A DNA stretch of 64,000 bases, from contig CAZSCK010000002.1 in assembly GCA_964605385.1 (NCBI GenBank), forward strand, positions 1 to 64,000, written 5' to 3'. Shown here one piece after another: positions 36,657-45,850 of this stretch. Origin of the DNA: JAGLTQ01 sp964605385. GTDB taxonomy: Bacteria > Pseudomonadota > Gammaproteobacteria > UBA6429 > Thiohalophilaceae. The notes below the pieces were generated by a model. That model was not told where the DNA came from, did no database searches, and saw nothing but the letters and a program-made list of their open reading frames with translations. The position numbers and the translations under genes were made by a program. How positions within the stretch are numbered: position 1 is the stretch's first letter; the number at the start of each line of letters is the position of its first letter.

Positions 36657-36782
36657 GTAGGTCGGGCTTCTACCCTCTATTTTATTGTGGGGCGCTACGA
36701 GCTCGACGCTGCGGTATACCATTGCTCAAATGTTTTAGATTACAATATCAACACCGCGTCAGACTAAAGTCTAAGCTACGAG
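36657..36782. repeat. GC-richer non-coding repeat-like segment between convergent genes
   Basis: About 125 bp starting gtaggtcgggcttctacc and ending in agactaaagtct (a 5-bp stem palindrome, 36761-36772) and aagctacgag. The segment contains gtggggcgctacgagctcg, GC-rich against the local background. This composition, with internal palindromes and placement between converging genes, is typical of dispersed intergenic repeats. I see no second copy in this window, so it is a suggestion only. Confidence 0.35.
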
Positions 36783-36789
36783 ATAGGGT

Positions 36790-38235
36790 TTATAAGAGCT
36801 GTTCTAAAATTTTTGTTGTATGTGTACATAGCGTTTTAAAATAATTATAACTTCTATCTTCAATCTGGCAGGTTGAGGTATGCCTGTCTGCATAAAATAA
36901 TCCATAAGGTTCATTTTTTATAAAAATAGACATTGCAACAAAAGAGTTGGTACTGACAAGTTTTTGGAAATCAACTGATACAAGTGGCCAGAATTTTTCC
37001 CGAGTTGATTCGTTCATTAAAACAGCTTGGGGTTTTGTTAGCAGATGTGAAAAGAGATCAGTGCCGGTTATTTCTATTTTAAATCGATTAAATACAGGAT
37101 CATTTTCAGCACCTTTTAACACCTGCCCTTGTAATAACTTTTCTTCTTTATTGTAGAGGCAAAATACTACACGGTTTAAACCCACTCCGTCATGCATAGC
37201 GGTAACAATATCCTGAATAAACTCATCTGAGCTTATATCTTTAGGTGATAGTTTTGTCATCACTTGTATTGCTTCACGTAATATAGACAACTGAGGAATT
37301 AAACAAATTGCCGCATCATGAGTGGCATGCTCATCGTTATTTTTATCAGTTTGTATTTTTTCTGGCTCCATTATAAGAGGCAGAAACTGTGCTGCAGGTG
37401 GAGTATCATATTGTGGAATTTCTCGTGCAATTTCTGCGGCGATAACATGTGTACGTGAAATAACTTCATCGACAGAAATATCCATCCATTCGGCTATTTG
37501 TTCCTGCAGTTCATATGTTTGCTTACTGTACCAGCCTTCATACGTAATATTTCGAGCAAGTTGAACACCTAACATAATGCCATATGCACGAGGGAATTTT
37601 GCATTCTTAGAAGAAAGAGCTTCTGTAACTAGCTCAGGAAATTTAAGCTTTTCAGCAATTTTAAGAGTGAGTTCATTTAAGGTAAAACCTAAAACAATAT
37701 ATTGTGCTTCTTCTGATGCAATATGATCCTCAATACGTAACTGGGTAATTTTATCGAGCAATTCAGGTGCATGCATTGCTAGAATCATTTCACCAAGAAA
37801 GTGTAGTTGAGCGGCTGCAAAAACTTCATCTGGAGTCATGTCTCGTCGTAAGGCTGCCCAGTCCGTGGCAAAACGAGCAGCATGATAGGCTCGACTGAAT
37901 GTCGCTAATAATCTTACTTTTTCTTTTTCTTCGAGGGTATCGCCAGCAGCAGGCAATATATCGGGTAAATGAGTTAATTGATCGGTACCCATTAAACGGA
38001 AAGCCTGATTTACATGGGTAATTTCAGTGGATAAGCGACCTTTGGGAAGGTTATTTGAACTACGCAAAATATGTACAACGAGACCAGGATCACGCTCTAC
38101 AACATGAGTAATTTCTTTTAATGGGATTTCTTCCTGGCAACATAAATGACGCAATTCTTTAATTGTGTATTTAAGTACAGGTACAGGCTGTTTAACTGCA
38201 AGCTCTACCCATTTATTTATATTTTTGTTATCCAT
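36790..38235 (-). CDS. HDOD-domain signalling protein with C-terminal GAF-like region
   Basis: A protein of 481 residues. Residues about 15-215 form an HDOD domain (PVPVLKYTIKELRHL, then VERDPGLVVHILRSSNN and AAQLHFLGEMILA), a relative of HD hydrolases that lacks the metal pair and acts in regulation. The stretch from about 330 reads as a GAF-like sensor (SILREAIQVMTKLSPKDISSDEFIQDIVTAMHDGVGLNRVVFCLY). Many HDOD proteins influence flagella, twitching or second messengers. This one is divergent from motAB, so a motility link is plausible from position. Confidence 0.8.
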   Translation of the reverse strand: MDNKNINKWVELAVKQPVPVLKYTIKELRHLCCQEEIPLKEITHVVERDPGLVVHILRSSNNLPKGRLSTEITHVNQAFRLMGTDQLTHLPDILPAAGDTLEEKEKVRLLATFSRAYHAARFATDWAALRRDMTPDEVFAAAQLHFLGEMILAMHAPELLDKITQLRIEDHIASEEAQYIVLGFTLNELTLKIAEKLKFPELVTEALSSKNAKFPRAYGIMLGVQLARNITYEGWYSKQTYELQEQIAEWMDISVDEVISRTHVIAAEIAREIPQYDTPPAAQFLPLIMEPEKIQTDKNNDEHATHDAAICLIPQLSILREAIQVMTKLSPKDISSDEFIQDIVTAMHDGVGLNRVVFCLYNKEEKLLQGQVLKGAENDPVFNRFKIEITGTDLFSHLLTKPQAVLMNESTREKFWPLVSVDFQKLVSTNSFVAMSIFIKNEPYGLFYADRHTSTCQIEDRSYNYFKTLCTHTTKILEQLL

Positions 38236-38384
38236 GCAATACTCAAGATACTCGCAATTTTAAATAAAATGCTTTATTCCCGCTGTTTTATTAAGTCAAT
38301 AAAGTGCTGTAATATTTGTTTTTGTACAGATATTATTGGTGTTGTACAAGTTATGCTGTATATATCGACAGTTTAATAATTTTC

Positions 38385-38412
38385 TAAAGTTTTTATCATT
38401 ATTGGTCGATAT
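38385..38412 (+). promoter_or_regulatory. Sigma-28 (FliA)-type promoter of motAB
   Basis: TAAAGTTT (38385-38392) is a perfect -35 element of flagellar sigma-28 promoters. After 12 bp comes GTCGATAT (38405-38412), matching the -10 consensus GCCGATAA at 6 of 8 positions. It lies about 75 bp before the motA start. Confidence 0.75.
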
Positions 38413-38485
38413 GATATTTAATGATTACCGTGATAAGGTATTAACAGATTCAATTTTAGCTATAAATATAGGATTTATTTAAAAA

Positions 38486-39340
38486 ATGAAATTTATTATT
38501 GGGCTTGTCATCATTATTGGCTGTCTTTATATTGGTTACACGTTCTCGGGTGGTTATCTTGCGGCATTATGGCAACCATTTGAAGTAGTAATTATTTTAG
38601 GTGGGTCGATAGGTGCTTTTATTATTGGCTATCCCGCTAAAGTAATTTTCGGAACACTTAAAGGTATTTTAGGGCTTTTTAAAGGGCAAAAATATAAAAA
38701 AGCAAGCTACATGGATTTATTAGGTTTAATGTTTAAACTTTTTTCCAAAGCACGCAAAGAAGGTTTAATGGCATTAGAGGCAGATATTGAAGAACCACAT
38801 GAGAGTGAAATTTTTAAAGAAGTGCCTAAACTTTTGGCCAACCATCATTTAACCGACTTCATTTGTGATTACCTGCGTCTCATGGTTGGCGGGAACATGA
38901 ACGCTTTTGAGCTCGAAAGCTTGATGGATCTTGAGTTAGAAACGCATCATCACGAAGCAGAAGAGCCGAGCCATGCATTGCAAAATATGGCTGATGGCCT
39001 GCCGGCTTTTGGTATTGTTGCTGCCGTGATGGGTATTGTTATTACCATGGCATATATTAGTGAACCACCCGAAGTGTTGGGGCATCATGTTGGTGCCGCA
39101 CTGGTGGGTACTTTCCTGGGTATTTTAATGGGTTATGGTTTTGCTGGCCCAATGGCAAATTCCATGGGTGAACAGGCAAAAGAAGAAGGTTTGATTTTAG
39201 GCTGTGCAAAAACATGTATTATCGCAACACTCAATGGATATACGCCACAAATTGCAGTTGAGTTTGGTCGTAAAGCACTTACTAGTGATTTGAGACCGAG
39301 CTTTTTAGAATTAGAAGAATTTGTGAAAGGCCAAAAGTAA
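38486..39340 (+). CDS. motA: Flagellar motor stator protein MotA
   Basis: A protein of 284 residues with four transmembrane helices. It is one half of the ion channel that drives rotation. The N-terminus FIIGLVIIIGCLYIGYTFSG, the cytoplasmic loop, and the pair of helices with FGIVAAVMGIVITM and LGHHVGAALVGTFLGILMGYGF are characteristic. Length is close to the E. coli type (295). motB follows after 40 bp. A strong FliA-type promoter precedes it. A second stator pair, motC/motD, lies at 59080-60694. Confidence 0.94.
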   Translation: MKFIIGLVIIIGCLYIGYTFSGGYLAALWQPFEVVIILGGSIGAFIIGYPAKVIFGTLKGILGLFKGQKYKKASYMDLLGLMFKLFSKARKEGLMALEADIEEPHESEIFKEVPKLLANHHLTDFICDYLRLMVGGNMNAFELESLMDLELETHHHEAEEPSHALQNMADGLPAFGIVAAVMGIVITMAYISEPPEVLGHHVGAALVGTFLGILMGYGFAGPMANSMGEQAKEEGLILGCAKTCIIATLNGYTPQIAVEFGRKALTSDLRPSFLELEEFVKGQK

Positions 39341-39380
39341 TATTTTGTTTATTAAATTTCAAATAAGAAAAGATCGTTAA

Positions 39381-40379
39381 GTGGCAGACGATAAAAAACA
39401 ACCGATAGTCATTAAGAAGATCGTTAAAGCTGCCGGTCATCATGGTGGTGCATGGAAAGTCGCTTATGCGGATTTTGTAACCGCTATGATGGCATTTTTC
39501 CTCCTGCTCTGGTTGCTGGGTATTAGTGATGAAGCTATGCGTGGTGGCATCTCAGAAATGTTTAAAAATCCTTCACCCTTGATTGGTCCGGGTGGAACAA
39601 GTACTAGCATGATTAAACTTGGCGGTACTAAAGAAATTCCTCGTGGTGATGGTGAGAAAACCATGCAGCAAGCAGATATACAAAAGTTAAGCGATAATAC
39701 TTTTGATAATAAGGATAAAAAAAATCAAGAAGAAAAACAAAAAATAAAAGATCAAGAAAAAGCAAAAGATAAAGTTGTTCTTGATCAGTTATTAATTAAA
39801 TTAAAAGAGACCATTGAGAACAGTGAAATGCTCAAGGACTTTAAAGATCAAATGTTGTTAGAAGTCATGCCTGAAGGTCTGCGTATTCAGATTATAGATA
39901 AAGAAAAACGCCCGATGTTCTCTTCTGGCAGTGAAAAACTTAAACCTTATACTCGTGTTATTTTGCAAGAAGTTGCAAAAACTATTGCAAAACATGCGGA
40001 TAATAAAATCAGTATTACAGGCCATACCGATGTATCTGCTTTTGGTAAAGGTATTATCGAATATGAAACGGTAGATGGTGAAGTGCTTCGAAAACAATAT
40101 AGTAACTGGGAATTATCGGCTGACCGTGCTAATGCGGCACGACGTGAGTTAATAAAAGGTGGGATGCCATTAAAGCAAATAGGGCGTGTTGTTGGTTTAT
40201 CTTCTACCGTTTTATTTGATAAAAAAAATCCGGGCAGTGCGATTAATCGACGAATCAGTATTATTGTAATGAATAAAGCAACCACTAATGCAATTTTTGA
40301 AAATGAAGGTAAGATGGAGCCGAAACATGGTGTTGCTGTTTCAACCGAACATTCAATAGCAGCCCCGGTAAAACATTAA
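39381..40379 (+). CDS. motB: Flagellar motor stator protein MotB
   Basis: A protein of 332 residues starting at GTG. One transmembrane helix (YADFVTAMMAFFLLLWLLG) carries the ion-binding Asp. A Lys/Glu-rich linker follows (about 110-140), then an OmpA-like peptidoglycan-binding domain with ITGHTDVS and NWELSADRANAARRELI. An insertion occurs in this domain between GHTD and NWELS. Partner of MotA, 40 bp upstream. Confidence 0.94.
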   Translation: MADDKKQPIVIKKIVKAAGHHGGAWKVAYADFVTAMMAFFLLLWLLGISDEAMRGGISEMFKNPSPLIGPGGTSTSMIKLGGTKEIPRGDGEKTMQQADIQKLSDNTFDNKDKKNQEEKQKIKDQEKAKDKVVLDQLLIKLKETIENSEMLKDFKDQMLLEVMPEGLRIQIIDKEKRPMFSSGSEKLKPYTRVILQEVAKTIAKHADNKISITGHTDVSAFGKGIIEYETVDGEVLRKQYSNWELSADRANAARRELIKGGMPLKQIGRVVGLSSTVLFDKKNPGSAINRRISIIVMNKATTNAIFENEGKMEPKHGVAVSTEHSIAAPVKH

Positions 40380-40402
40380 GTTTACTATAGACTAATCTAA
40401 GA

Positions 40403-41308
40403 TTAGTACCGAGCCTCAGTTAACGAGGTAATTATTCGCTGACAACTATCCCAACGTTGTTGCGTAATTTTTTTATCTTCTAACGCTCCCAATAAAGCAC
40501 AGCCTGGTTCATTTTTATGGGCACAATTCCTGAACTTACAATAACCAACGAACGGTTGAAATTCAACAAACCCATAAATTATGTCTTCTGCAGACAGCTT
40601 TATTAAACCAAACTCACGTACACCCGGTGAATCAATTATATGACCTTCTGCATCTTTTAAAGGGTAGAGGTAAGCCGTTGTTGTAGTATGTTTACCTTTA
40701 CCTGTTGCTTCGGATATTTCACCTATACGAGCATCAGAATCAAGCAAGGTATTAACTAAAGATGTTTTCCCAACACCGGATTGTCCAACAAAAATATTAT
40801 TCTTATTTTTCAATAGAACTTTTAGTGGCTCTAAGCTCTCTTCTTGTTTTGCACTGGTATAGATAACCGTATAACCAATATCCTGATAAAGTTGTAATCG
40901 TTGTTTTAAATCTAAAAATTCCTTTTTTTCGAATAAATCTGTTTTGTTTAATAATATAACGGGGTTTAAATGGCTATTTTCTGCAGCAACAAGATAGCGA
41001 TCAATTAGCCCTTCGTTGAGTTCAGGTTTATGTGCAACAACAATAAATACTTGATCAATATTTGATGCAATAATGCGTAAGTTGTTATTAATGTCAGGGC
41101 GTTGCAGTATAGAATGACGTTCTTCTATTGATGTAATGACACCCGTATCAGCATCTTCATGTTGCCATAAAACTATATCGCCACAGACAACCTGACCGAC
41201 AGATTTGCGTTGTTGGCATTTAAATAATGTATTATTTTGATCTTTGATTAAGGTGTAACGTCGGTATGCCGCAATGACTGTACCTTGTACTTGTTCAATT
41301 TCAGTCAT
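40403..41308 (-). CDS. rsgA: Ribosome small-subunit biogenesis GTPase RsgA
   Basis: A protein of 301 residues. It has an OB-fold start (GTVIAAYRRYTLI) and a circularly permuted GTPase: G4 NKTD comes before G1 (GQSGVGKTSLVN) and G3 (DSPGVREFG), followed by a C-terminal zinc site (CKFRNCAHKNEPGC). It tests 30S maturation. It is shorter than the 350-residue E. coli protein at the N-terminus. It converges with motB. Confidence 0.95.
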   Translation of the reverse strand: MTEIEQVQGTVIAAYRRYTLIKDQNNTLFKCQQRKSVGQVVCGDIVLWQHEDADTGVITSIEERHSILQRPDINNNLRIIASNIDQVFIVVAHKPELNEGLIDRYLVAAENSHLNPVILLNKTDLFEKKEFLDLKQRLQLYQDIGYTVIYTSAKQEESLEPLKVLLKNKNNIFVGQSGVGKTSLVNTLLDSDARIGEISEATGKGKHTTTTAYLYPLKDAEGHIIDSPGVREFGLIKLSAEDIIYGFVEFQPFVGYCKFRNCAHKNEPGCALLGALEDKKITQQRWDSCQRIITSLTEARY

Positions 41309-41330
41309 TTGTTTGAGAAAATTTCTTTGA

Positions 41331-41648
41331 TTATTTTTTATAATTATAAAAAGTATTATTTAGATATTCAACAACATCACTTACGTGCTCTTCAGGCCAG
41401 GGCATACCAAGACTGTCACGACAGCGTTTTACCTGTTTAATCAAAGCCGGGTATGACTCAATGCGTTTATGTTCGCGAGTATAAATACCGGAACCATCAC
41501 CACCTTGCATGGAAATATGGCAGCTTGTGCAATTATTATCGTGTAGTTCTTTACCATTTTTAACATCGGCGCTTACGGTTGCAGATGCAAAAATGAAACT
41601 ACTGATAAGGCTAAAATGAGTAAGTAAACGAATCATCATCCTGGTCAT
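41331..41648 (-). CDS. Small periplasmic cytochrome c
   Basis: A protein of 105 residues. It has a signal peptide (LLTHFSLISSFIFASATVSA) and one haem-binding motif, CTSCH (about residues 40-44). A Met in LGMPWP near residue 80 is the likely sixth ligand. This is a class I single-haem cytochrome resembling cytochromes c5/cL. Its partner oxidoreductase is not in the window. Clustered with rsgA (22 bp) and the M48 protease (24 bp), so possibly in one operon. Confidence 0.85.
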   Translation of the reverse strand: MTRMMIRLLTHFSLISSFIFASATVSADVKNGKELHDNNCTSCHISMQGGDGSGIYTREHKRIESYPALIKQVKRCRDSLGMPWPEEHVSDVVEYLNNTFYNYKK

Positions 41649-41672
41649 CCTCGATATCGAATTTTTAAATCG

Positions 41673-42926
41673 TTAACTTATTTTAGCTGATAAATGCGCT
41701 ATACGCACGGGAGCAGGTGGGTGTGAGTCATGAAATGCTGAATATAATGGATCCGGTGTCAGGGTATTCGCATTATCACGATACAGTTTTACCAATGCTT
41801 TAATCAATGTTTGTGGTTGGCTTTGTTCGGCGGCAAAGTCATCGGCCTCAAACTCATGTTTACGGCTAAGGTAAGACATAACAGGTTGTAGATAGATGCT
41901 GAAAAGCGGCATTACCATGCTAAACAAAATAAGTGCCATATAAGTTGATGCATGACTAACACCCAGTACAGTGTAAAAAGCTTCTTGCTTAATAAGCCAT
42001 GCAAGTATTGCTAGCCCAACTAAAGTGATAACAGCATTTAATATAAGACCTTTACGCACATGATGGTGTTTGAAATGACCTAATTCATGAGCAAGTACAG
42101 CTTCAACTTCATTCGCATCTAAGGTTTCAAGTAAGGTATCAAAAAAGACAATACGTTTATTTTTGCCCAAACCTGTGAAGTAAGCATTGCCGTGGCTTGA
42201 ACGTTTAGAACCATCCATAACAAAAATGCCGTTGCTGGCGAAACCACAGCGATTCATTAATGTGGTAATGCGCTCACGTAGTTCTTCATTTTCTAGAGGC
42301 ATGAACTTGTTAAATAACGGAGCAATAAAAGTTGGGAAAACCCATGAAATTAAAAGCCCAAAACTGAGTAGTACAGCCCAAACGTAAACCCACCAAAAGG
42401 GTGATGCATCTTGCATTAACCATAGAATTCCACCAATTAATGGTACTGCTAAGACCAGGGTGAGGGCAGTTTGCATCAACATGTCTTTAATAAATTGTGC
42501 CGCGGTCATACGGTTAAAACCAAAACGTTGTTCTATTTTGAATGTGCGGTAAAGCGTGAATGGTAAATCAATAATGGCAGAAATAAACAGAATGCTGAAG
42601 ATAACGGCAAGCCCCGTGATAATTTCACTATAGCCATAAGCACGTAAGAAAGTATCAATTAATTCTAATCCGCCACCTAAAGTCCATCCTAGTAATAAAA
42701 CTGCACCAAAAACCAACTCCATTTTATTAATGGCTAATTTAGTCGTAGTGTAATCTGCAGCTTTTTGATGTTGTTCCAGCGTAATTTGCCCGGCGAAATC
42801 GTCTGGCACAGCTGCACGATTTACTGCTATCGCATTTATTTGCCGATTAGAAAGCCAAAGTTGAATAATAAGAGAAAGCAGCAGAGCTAAAATAAATAAA
42901 ATACTAAACGTTTCCATAATAACCAT
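41673..42926 (-). CDS. M48-family membrane metalloprotease (Ste24/HtpX-like)
   Basis: A protein of 417 residues with several membrane helices and a zinc motif HELGH (about 277-281), with the third ligand Glu in HEFEADDFAAEQ. The length and the ending YSAFHDSHPPAPVRIAHL match the CAAX-prenyl-protease-type (Ste24) bacterial members rather than the shorter HtpX. The likely role is quality control of membrane or lipoprotein substrates. First of the minus-strand set with the cytochrome and rsgA, and divergent from orn. Confidence 0.9.
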   Translation of the reverse strand: MVIMETFSILFILALLLSLIIQLWLSNRQINAIAVNRAAVPDDFAGQITLEQHQKAADYTTTKLAINKMELVFGAVLLLGWTLGGGLELIDTFLRAYGYSEIITGLAVIFSILFISAIIDLPFTLYRTFKIEQRFGFNRMTAAQFIKDMLMQTALTLVLAVPLIGGILWLMQDASPFWWVYVWAVLLSFGLLISWVFPTFIAPLFNKFMPLENEELRERITTLMNRCGFASNGIFVMDGSKRSSHGNAYFTGLGKNKRIVFFDTLLETLDANEVEAVLAHELGHFKHHHVRKGLILNAVITLVGLAILAWLIKQEAFYTVLGVSHASTYMALILFSMVMPLFSIYLQPVMSYLSRKHEFEADDFAAEQSQPQTLIKALVKLYRDNANTLTPDPLYSAFHDSHPPAPVRIAHLSAKIS

Positions 42927-43007
42927 TGTTTATTAATTAATTAAGATCGGCAGGCAGGTTAGCGTTTGCTAGAATGATTAGCAAGCTAAAATATAAAAGG
43001 GTTTTTT

Positions 43008-43550
43008 ATGACACAAAATGCAAATAACTTAATCTGGATCGATCTGGAAATGACCGGTTTAGATACTCAAAATGATCTCATTATTGAGATCGCAACTATT
43101 GTGACGGACAGTGAGCTAAATGAGCTGGCAGAAGGCCCAATGCTCGCCATTCATCAGAGTGATGAAATTATGGGAGGTATGGATGAATGGAATACCAATC
43201 AACATGGAAAATCAGGCTTAACTGAGCGGGTTAAAAACAGCACCTTAACGGTTCAGGATACTGAGCGAGAAACATTAGAATTTCTGAGTGAATATGTAGC
43301 AAAAGGTGCTTCTCCAATGTGTGGTAACAGTATATGTCAGGATCGACGCTTTATGGCGCGGCTCATGCCAGAACTTGAAGACTACTTTCTATATAGAAAT
43401 CTGGATGTGAGCACACTTAAAGAATTAGCCAAACGTTGGGCACCTGAAGTGGCTAAAGGTGTAGTGAAATCTGGAGCTCATCTCGCATTGGACGATACTC
43501 GTGATTCGATTAATGAGTTACGCCATTATCGTGAACATCTTTTTAAATAA
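43008..43550 (+). CDS. orn: Oligoribonuclease
   Basis: A protein of 180 residues, a DEDDh 3'-5' exoribonuclease that degrades 2- to 5-nt RNAs and pGpG. IWIDLEMTGLD, CGNSICQDRRF and the late HLALDDTRDSI cover its DEDDh catalytic residues. The length equals the E. coli enzyme. Good Shine-Dalgarno (aaaagg) before ATG. It is divergent from the M48 gene and ends 255 bp before fliL. Confidence 0.97.
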   Translation: MTQNANNLIWIDLEMTGLDTQNDLIIEIATIVTDSELNELAEGPMLAIHQSDEIMGGMDEWNTNQHGKSGLTERVKNSTLTVQDTERETLEFLSEYVAKGASPMCGNSICQDRRFMARLMPELEDYFLYRNLDVSTLKELAKRWAPEVAKGVVKSGAHLALDDTRDSINELRHYREHLFK

Positions 43551-43740
43551 TAGTTGGACTATATATTAAGAGTGCAACATTAGTCGGTAGTAGTACAAAA
43601 TATTTTGCAGGGTCATGAACTCGTCATTTTACGACGCTTAATCGCTTTGCAAAATAGTAAAAATCGTCAATGCATTGGCGTTTATAAAAACAAGTGGTTT
43701 AACTCATTGTTTTAATTGGTTTTAGTGTTGTGTAATATTG

Positions 43741-43757
43741 CTGGTATGTGTTTTGCA
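43741..43757 (+). promoter_or_regulatory. Sigma-54 (RpoN)-type promoter of the fliL operon
   Basis: The sequence ctggtatgtgttttgca matches the -24/-12 consensus (TGG at the left, TTGCA at the right, 10 bp between GG and GC). It ends 48 bp before the fliL start. The inverted-repeat pair tattttgca / tgcaaaata lies upstream at 43601-43609 and 43648-43656 and could be enhancer DNA. Confidence 0.75.
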
Positions 43758-43805
43758 TTACAGTAAATACAGTACAAAACCCTGTACAACAGGAATGAAC
43801 AAAAA

Positions 43806-44354
43806 ATGGCAGATGAAGAACTCGAACTTGATGTAAATGAAAAAAAAGGCGGCAAGAAAAAAATCATAATGATTGTCGTCGGCATACTTCTTTTAAATGG
43901 CATCGGCATCGGCGCCTGGTTATTTTTAGCGGGTGCTGATAAGAAATCACCAGATGCAGCTGAAAAACAAGAGGCCGTTTTAGGGCCTTTAAAATATTTG
44001 ACCATGGTACCCGAATTTATCGTGAATTTTGGACCAGGCTCTAAAGTACGCTACTTACAAGTTGATTTACAGATCGCAACACGGCAAGAAGATTCATTGG
44101 CGACAATAAGTACATATCGCCCTGTTATACGAAATGACATATTGATTGTTTTAAGCGGTGTGAATTATGAAGATCTTAAAGATCGAGCCGGTAAAGAAGC
44201 TTTGCAACAAAAACTTTTAAATACAATAAACAAAGTGGTTGTTGCAGCAGGGCATGCGCCTGCAGATGGCAAAGATACCGGGCATGGTAATGCAGATGAT
44301 CATGTTAAAGGTCCAATTGAGAACGTTTATTTCACTAGCTTTATTATGCAGTAA
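43806..44354 (+). CDS. fliL: Flagellar basal-body protein FliL
   Basis: A protein of 182 residues. A short cytoplasmic acidic/basic start is followed by one transmembrane helix (IIMIVVGILLLNGIGIGAWLFL) and a periplasmic domain with PEFIVNFGPGSKVRYLQVDLQ and the ILSGVNYEDLKDRAGKEAL helix typical of FliL. It surrounds or stabilises the stator. First gene of the export/switch operon, 10 bp ahead of fliM. Confidence 0.94.
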   Translation: MADEELELDVNEKKGGKKKIIMIVVGILLLNGIGIGAWLFLAGADKKSPDAAEKQEAVLGPLKYLTMVPEFIVNFGPGSKVRYLQVDLQIATRQEDSLATISTYRPVIRNDILIVLSGVNYEDLKDRAGKEALQQKLLNTINKVVVAAGHAPADGKDTGHGNADDHVKGPIENVYFTSFIMQ

Positions 44355-44364
44355 GGAATAAAAA

Positions 44365-45402
44365 ATGTCGGCTAACGAACTATTATCACAAGATGAAATT
44401 GATGCGCTCTTACATGGCGTAGATGATGGTGATGTAGAAACAGAAAACGACCTCGAGCTACAAGATGGTGTTGCACGGGAATTTGATTTTGCATCGCATG
44501 ATCGAATTGTTCGTGGTCGTATGCCGACATTGGAAATGATAAATGAACGCTTTGCACGTAGCTTCCGTATAAGTTTATTTAATATGTTACGTCGTCCAAT
44601 CGAAATTTCGGTGAGTGGCGTACAGATGGTGAAATTTTCAGAATATGTTCATAGCATGTATGTTCCAACCAGTTTGAATATTGTAAAAATACACCCTTTA
44701 CGCGGTAATGCTTTATGTGTGTTTGATCCAAAACTTGTTTTTATTCTGGTAGATAACTATTACGGTGGTGTTGGTCGGCATGCGAAAATTGAAGGGCGTG
44801 ATTTTTCAGCAACAGAACAGCGTGTTGTTAGTCTTGTATTGCATGATGCCTTTAAAGATTTACAAGATGCATGGAAACCTGTTTTAAAGATTAATTTTGA
44901 ATTTAATAGCGTGGAAGTAAACCCTCAGTTTGCCAACATTGTGAGCCCAACTGAAGTTGTTGTCGTATCAACATTTCATATTGAGTTAGATGGTGGTTCT
45001 GGAGATTTTCAGGTGACCATTCCTTATTCAATGGTTGAACCCATTCGTGATTTACTTGATGCCGGTATTGCCAGTGATGTTGCGGATAAAGATGAACGCT
45101 GGGTTATTTCTTTACGTGAAGAAATTAAAGTTGCCGAAGTTAAACTGTCATGCACTTTAACAGATATTGAACTGCCATTGATTGATGTATTAAACCTTCG
45201 GGAAGGTGATATTTTACCAATTTCGATGCCAGAGACTATGACACTGCGTGCTGAAGATATTCCTGTATTACGTGGAAAACTAGGTGAATCAAAAGGAAGT
45301 ATGGCAATAAAAATTACTGAGATAGTAGAACATAAAGTAGATAAAGAATTAGCTGTTTTAAGTACTTTAAATGTGAATGAAAAAGGTGGACATCATGAGT
45401 GA
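44365..45402 (+). CDS. fliM: Flagellar motor switch protein FliM
   Basis: A protein of 345 residues. The N-terminal tip MSANELLSQDEIDALLHGVDDG is the CheY-P docking peptide. The middle CheC-like domain (residues about 45-230) includes the FARSFRISLFNMLRRP block, and the C-terminal SpoA domain starts at about 255. This tip closely resembles four repeats in the CheA of this cluster. FliN overlaps its end by 8 bp. Confidence 0.96.
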   Translation: MSANELLSQDEIDALLHGVDDGDVETENDLELQDGVAREFDFASHDRIVRGRMPTLEMINERFARSFRISLFNMLRRPIEISVSGVQMVKFSEYVHSMYVPTSLNIVKIHPLRGNALCVFDPKLVFILVDNYYGGVGRHAKIEGRDFSATEQRVVSLVLHDAFKDLQDAWKPVLKINFEFNSVEVNPQFANIVSPTEVVVVSTFHIELDGGSGDFQVTIPYSMVEPIRDLLDAGIASDVADKDERWVISLREEIKVAEVKLSCTLTDIELPLIDVLNLREGDILPISMPETMTLRAEDIPVLRGKLGESKGSMAIKITEIVEHKVDKELAVLSTLNVNEKGGHHE

Positions 45403-45838
45403 TGGTGAAGAAGGTGCAGATGATTCAATGGACGAATGGGCAGCGGCAATGGAAGAGGCAGGTACGCCAATGGAAGAGACAAAGCCTATGGAAGAAATTA
45501 CAGCAGGCTCTGCTTTAGGAGCAGAAAATGTTGTATTAGATAAACTGGAAAGTTCAACAAGCTTATCTTCTGGCGAAGATTTAAATCTTGATGTTATTTT
45601 AGATATCCCTGTGACCATTTCAATGGAAATCGGCAGTACTAAAATCAATATTCGTAATTTATTACAACTTAACCAGGGTTCGGTTGTTGAGCTTGATCGC
45701 ATGGCAGGTGAACCATTAGATGTTGTTGTTAACGGAACATTAATTGCGCATGGTGAAGTTGTTGTGGTTAACGAAAAGTTTGGTATTCGACTAACTGATA
45801 TTATTAGTCCGGCTGAGCGAGTTAAGAAACTTAAATAA
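45395..45838 (+). CDS. fliN: Flagellar motor switch protein FliN
   Basis: A protein of 147 residues from the preferred ATG 45395, which has aaggtgg at its ribosome-binding position; an ATG at 45377 would add six residues. It has an acidic, disordered N-terminus and a C-terminal SpoA domain (LDVILDIPVTISMEIGSTK, then NLLQLNQGSVVELDRMAGEPLDV, VNEKFGIRLTDI). It forms the lower C-ring with FliM and binds FliH. Confidence 0.95.
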   Translation: MSDGEEGADDSMDEWAAAMEEAGTPMEETKPMEEITAGSALGAENVVLDKLESSTSLSSGEDLNLDVILDIPVTISMEIGSTKINIRNLLQLNQGSVVELDRMAGEPLDVVVNGTLIAHGEVVVVNEKFGIRLTDIISPAERVKKLK

Positions 45839-45850
45839 CAGGATTTTTTA

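Noticed and set aside
36566..36844. 92-codon plus-strand frame overlapping recR and the repeat-like element
   Set aside because: Most of it lies in non-coding repeat-like DNA and recR in another frame; Cys/Arg-rich composition is not protein-like.
38362..38369. atatcgac as a minus-strand sigma-28 -10 element for the HDOD gene
   Set aside because: No -35 element resembling TAAAGTTT is present at 11-12 bp on the minus strand.
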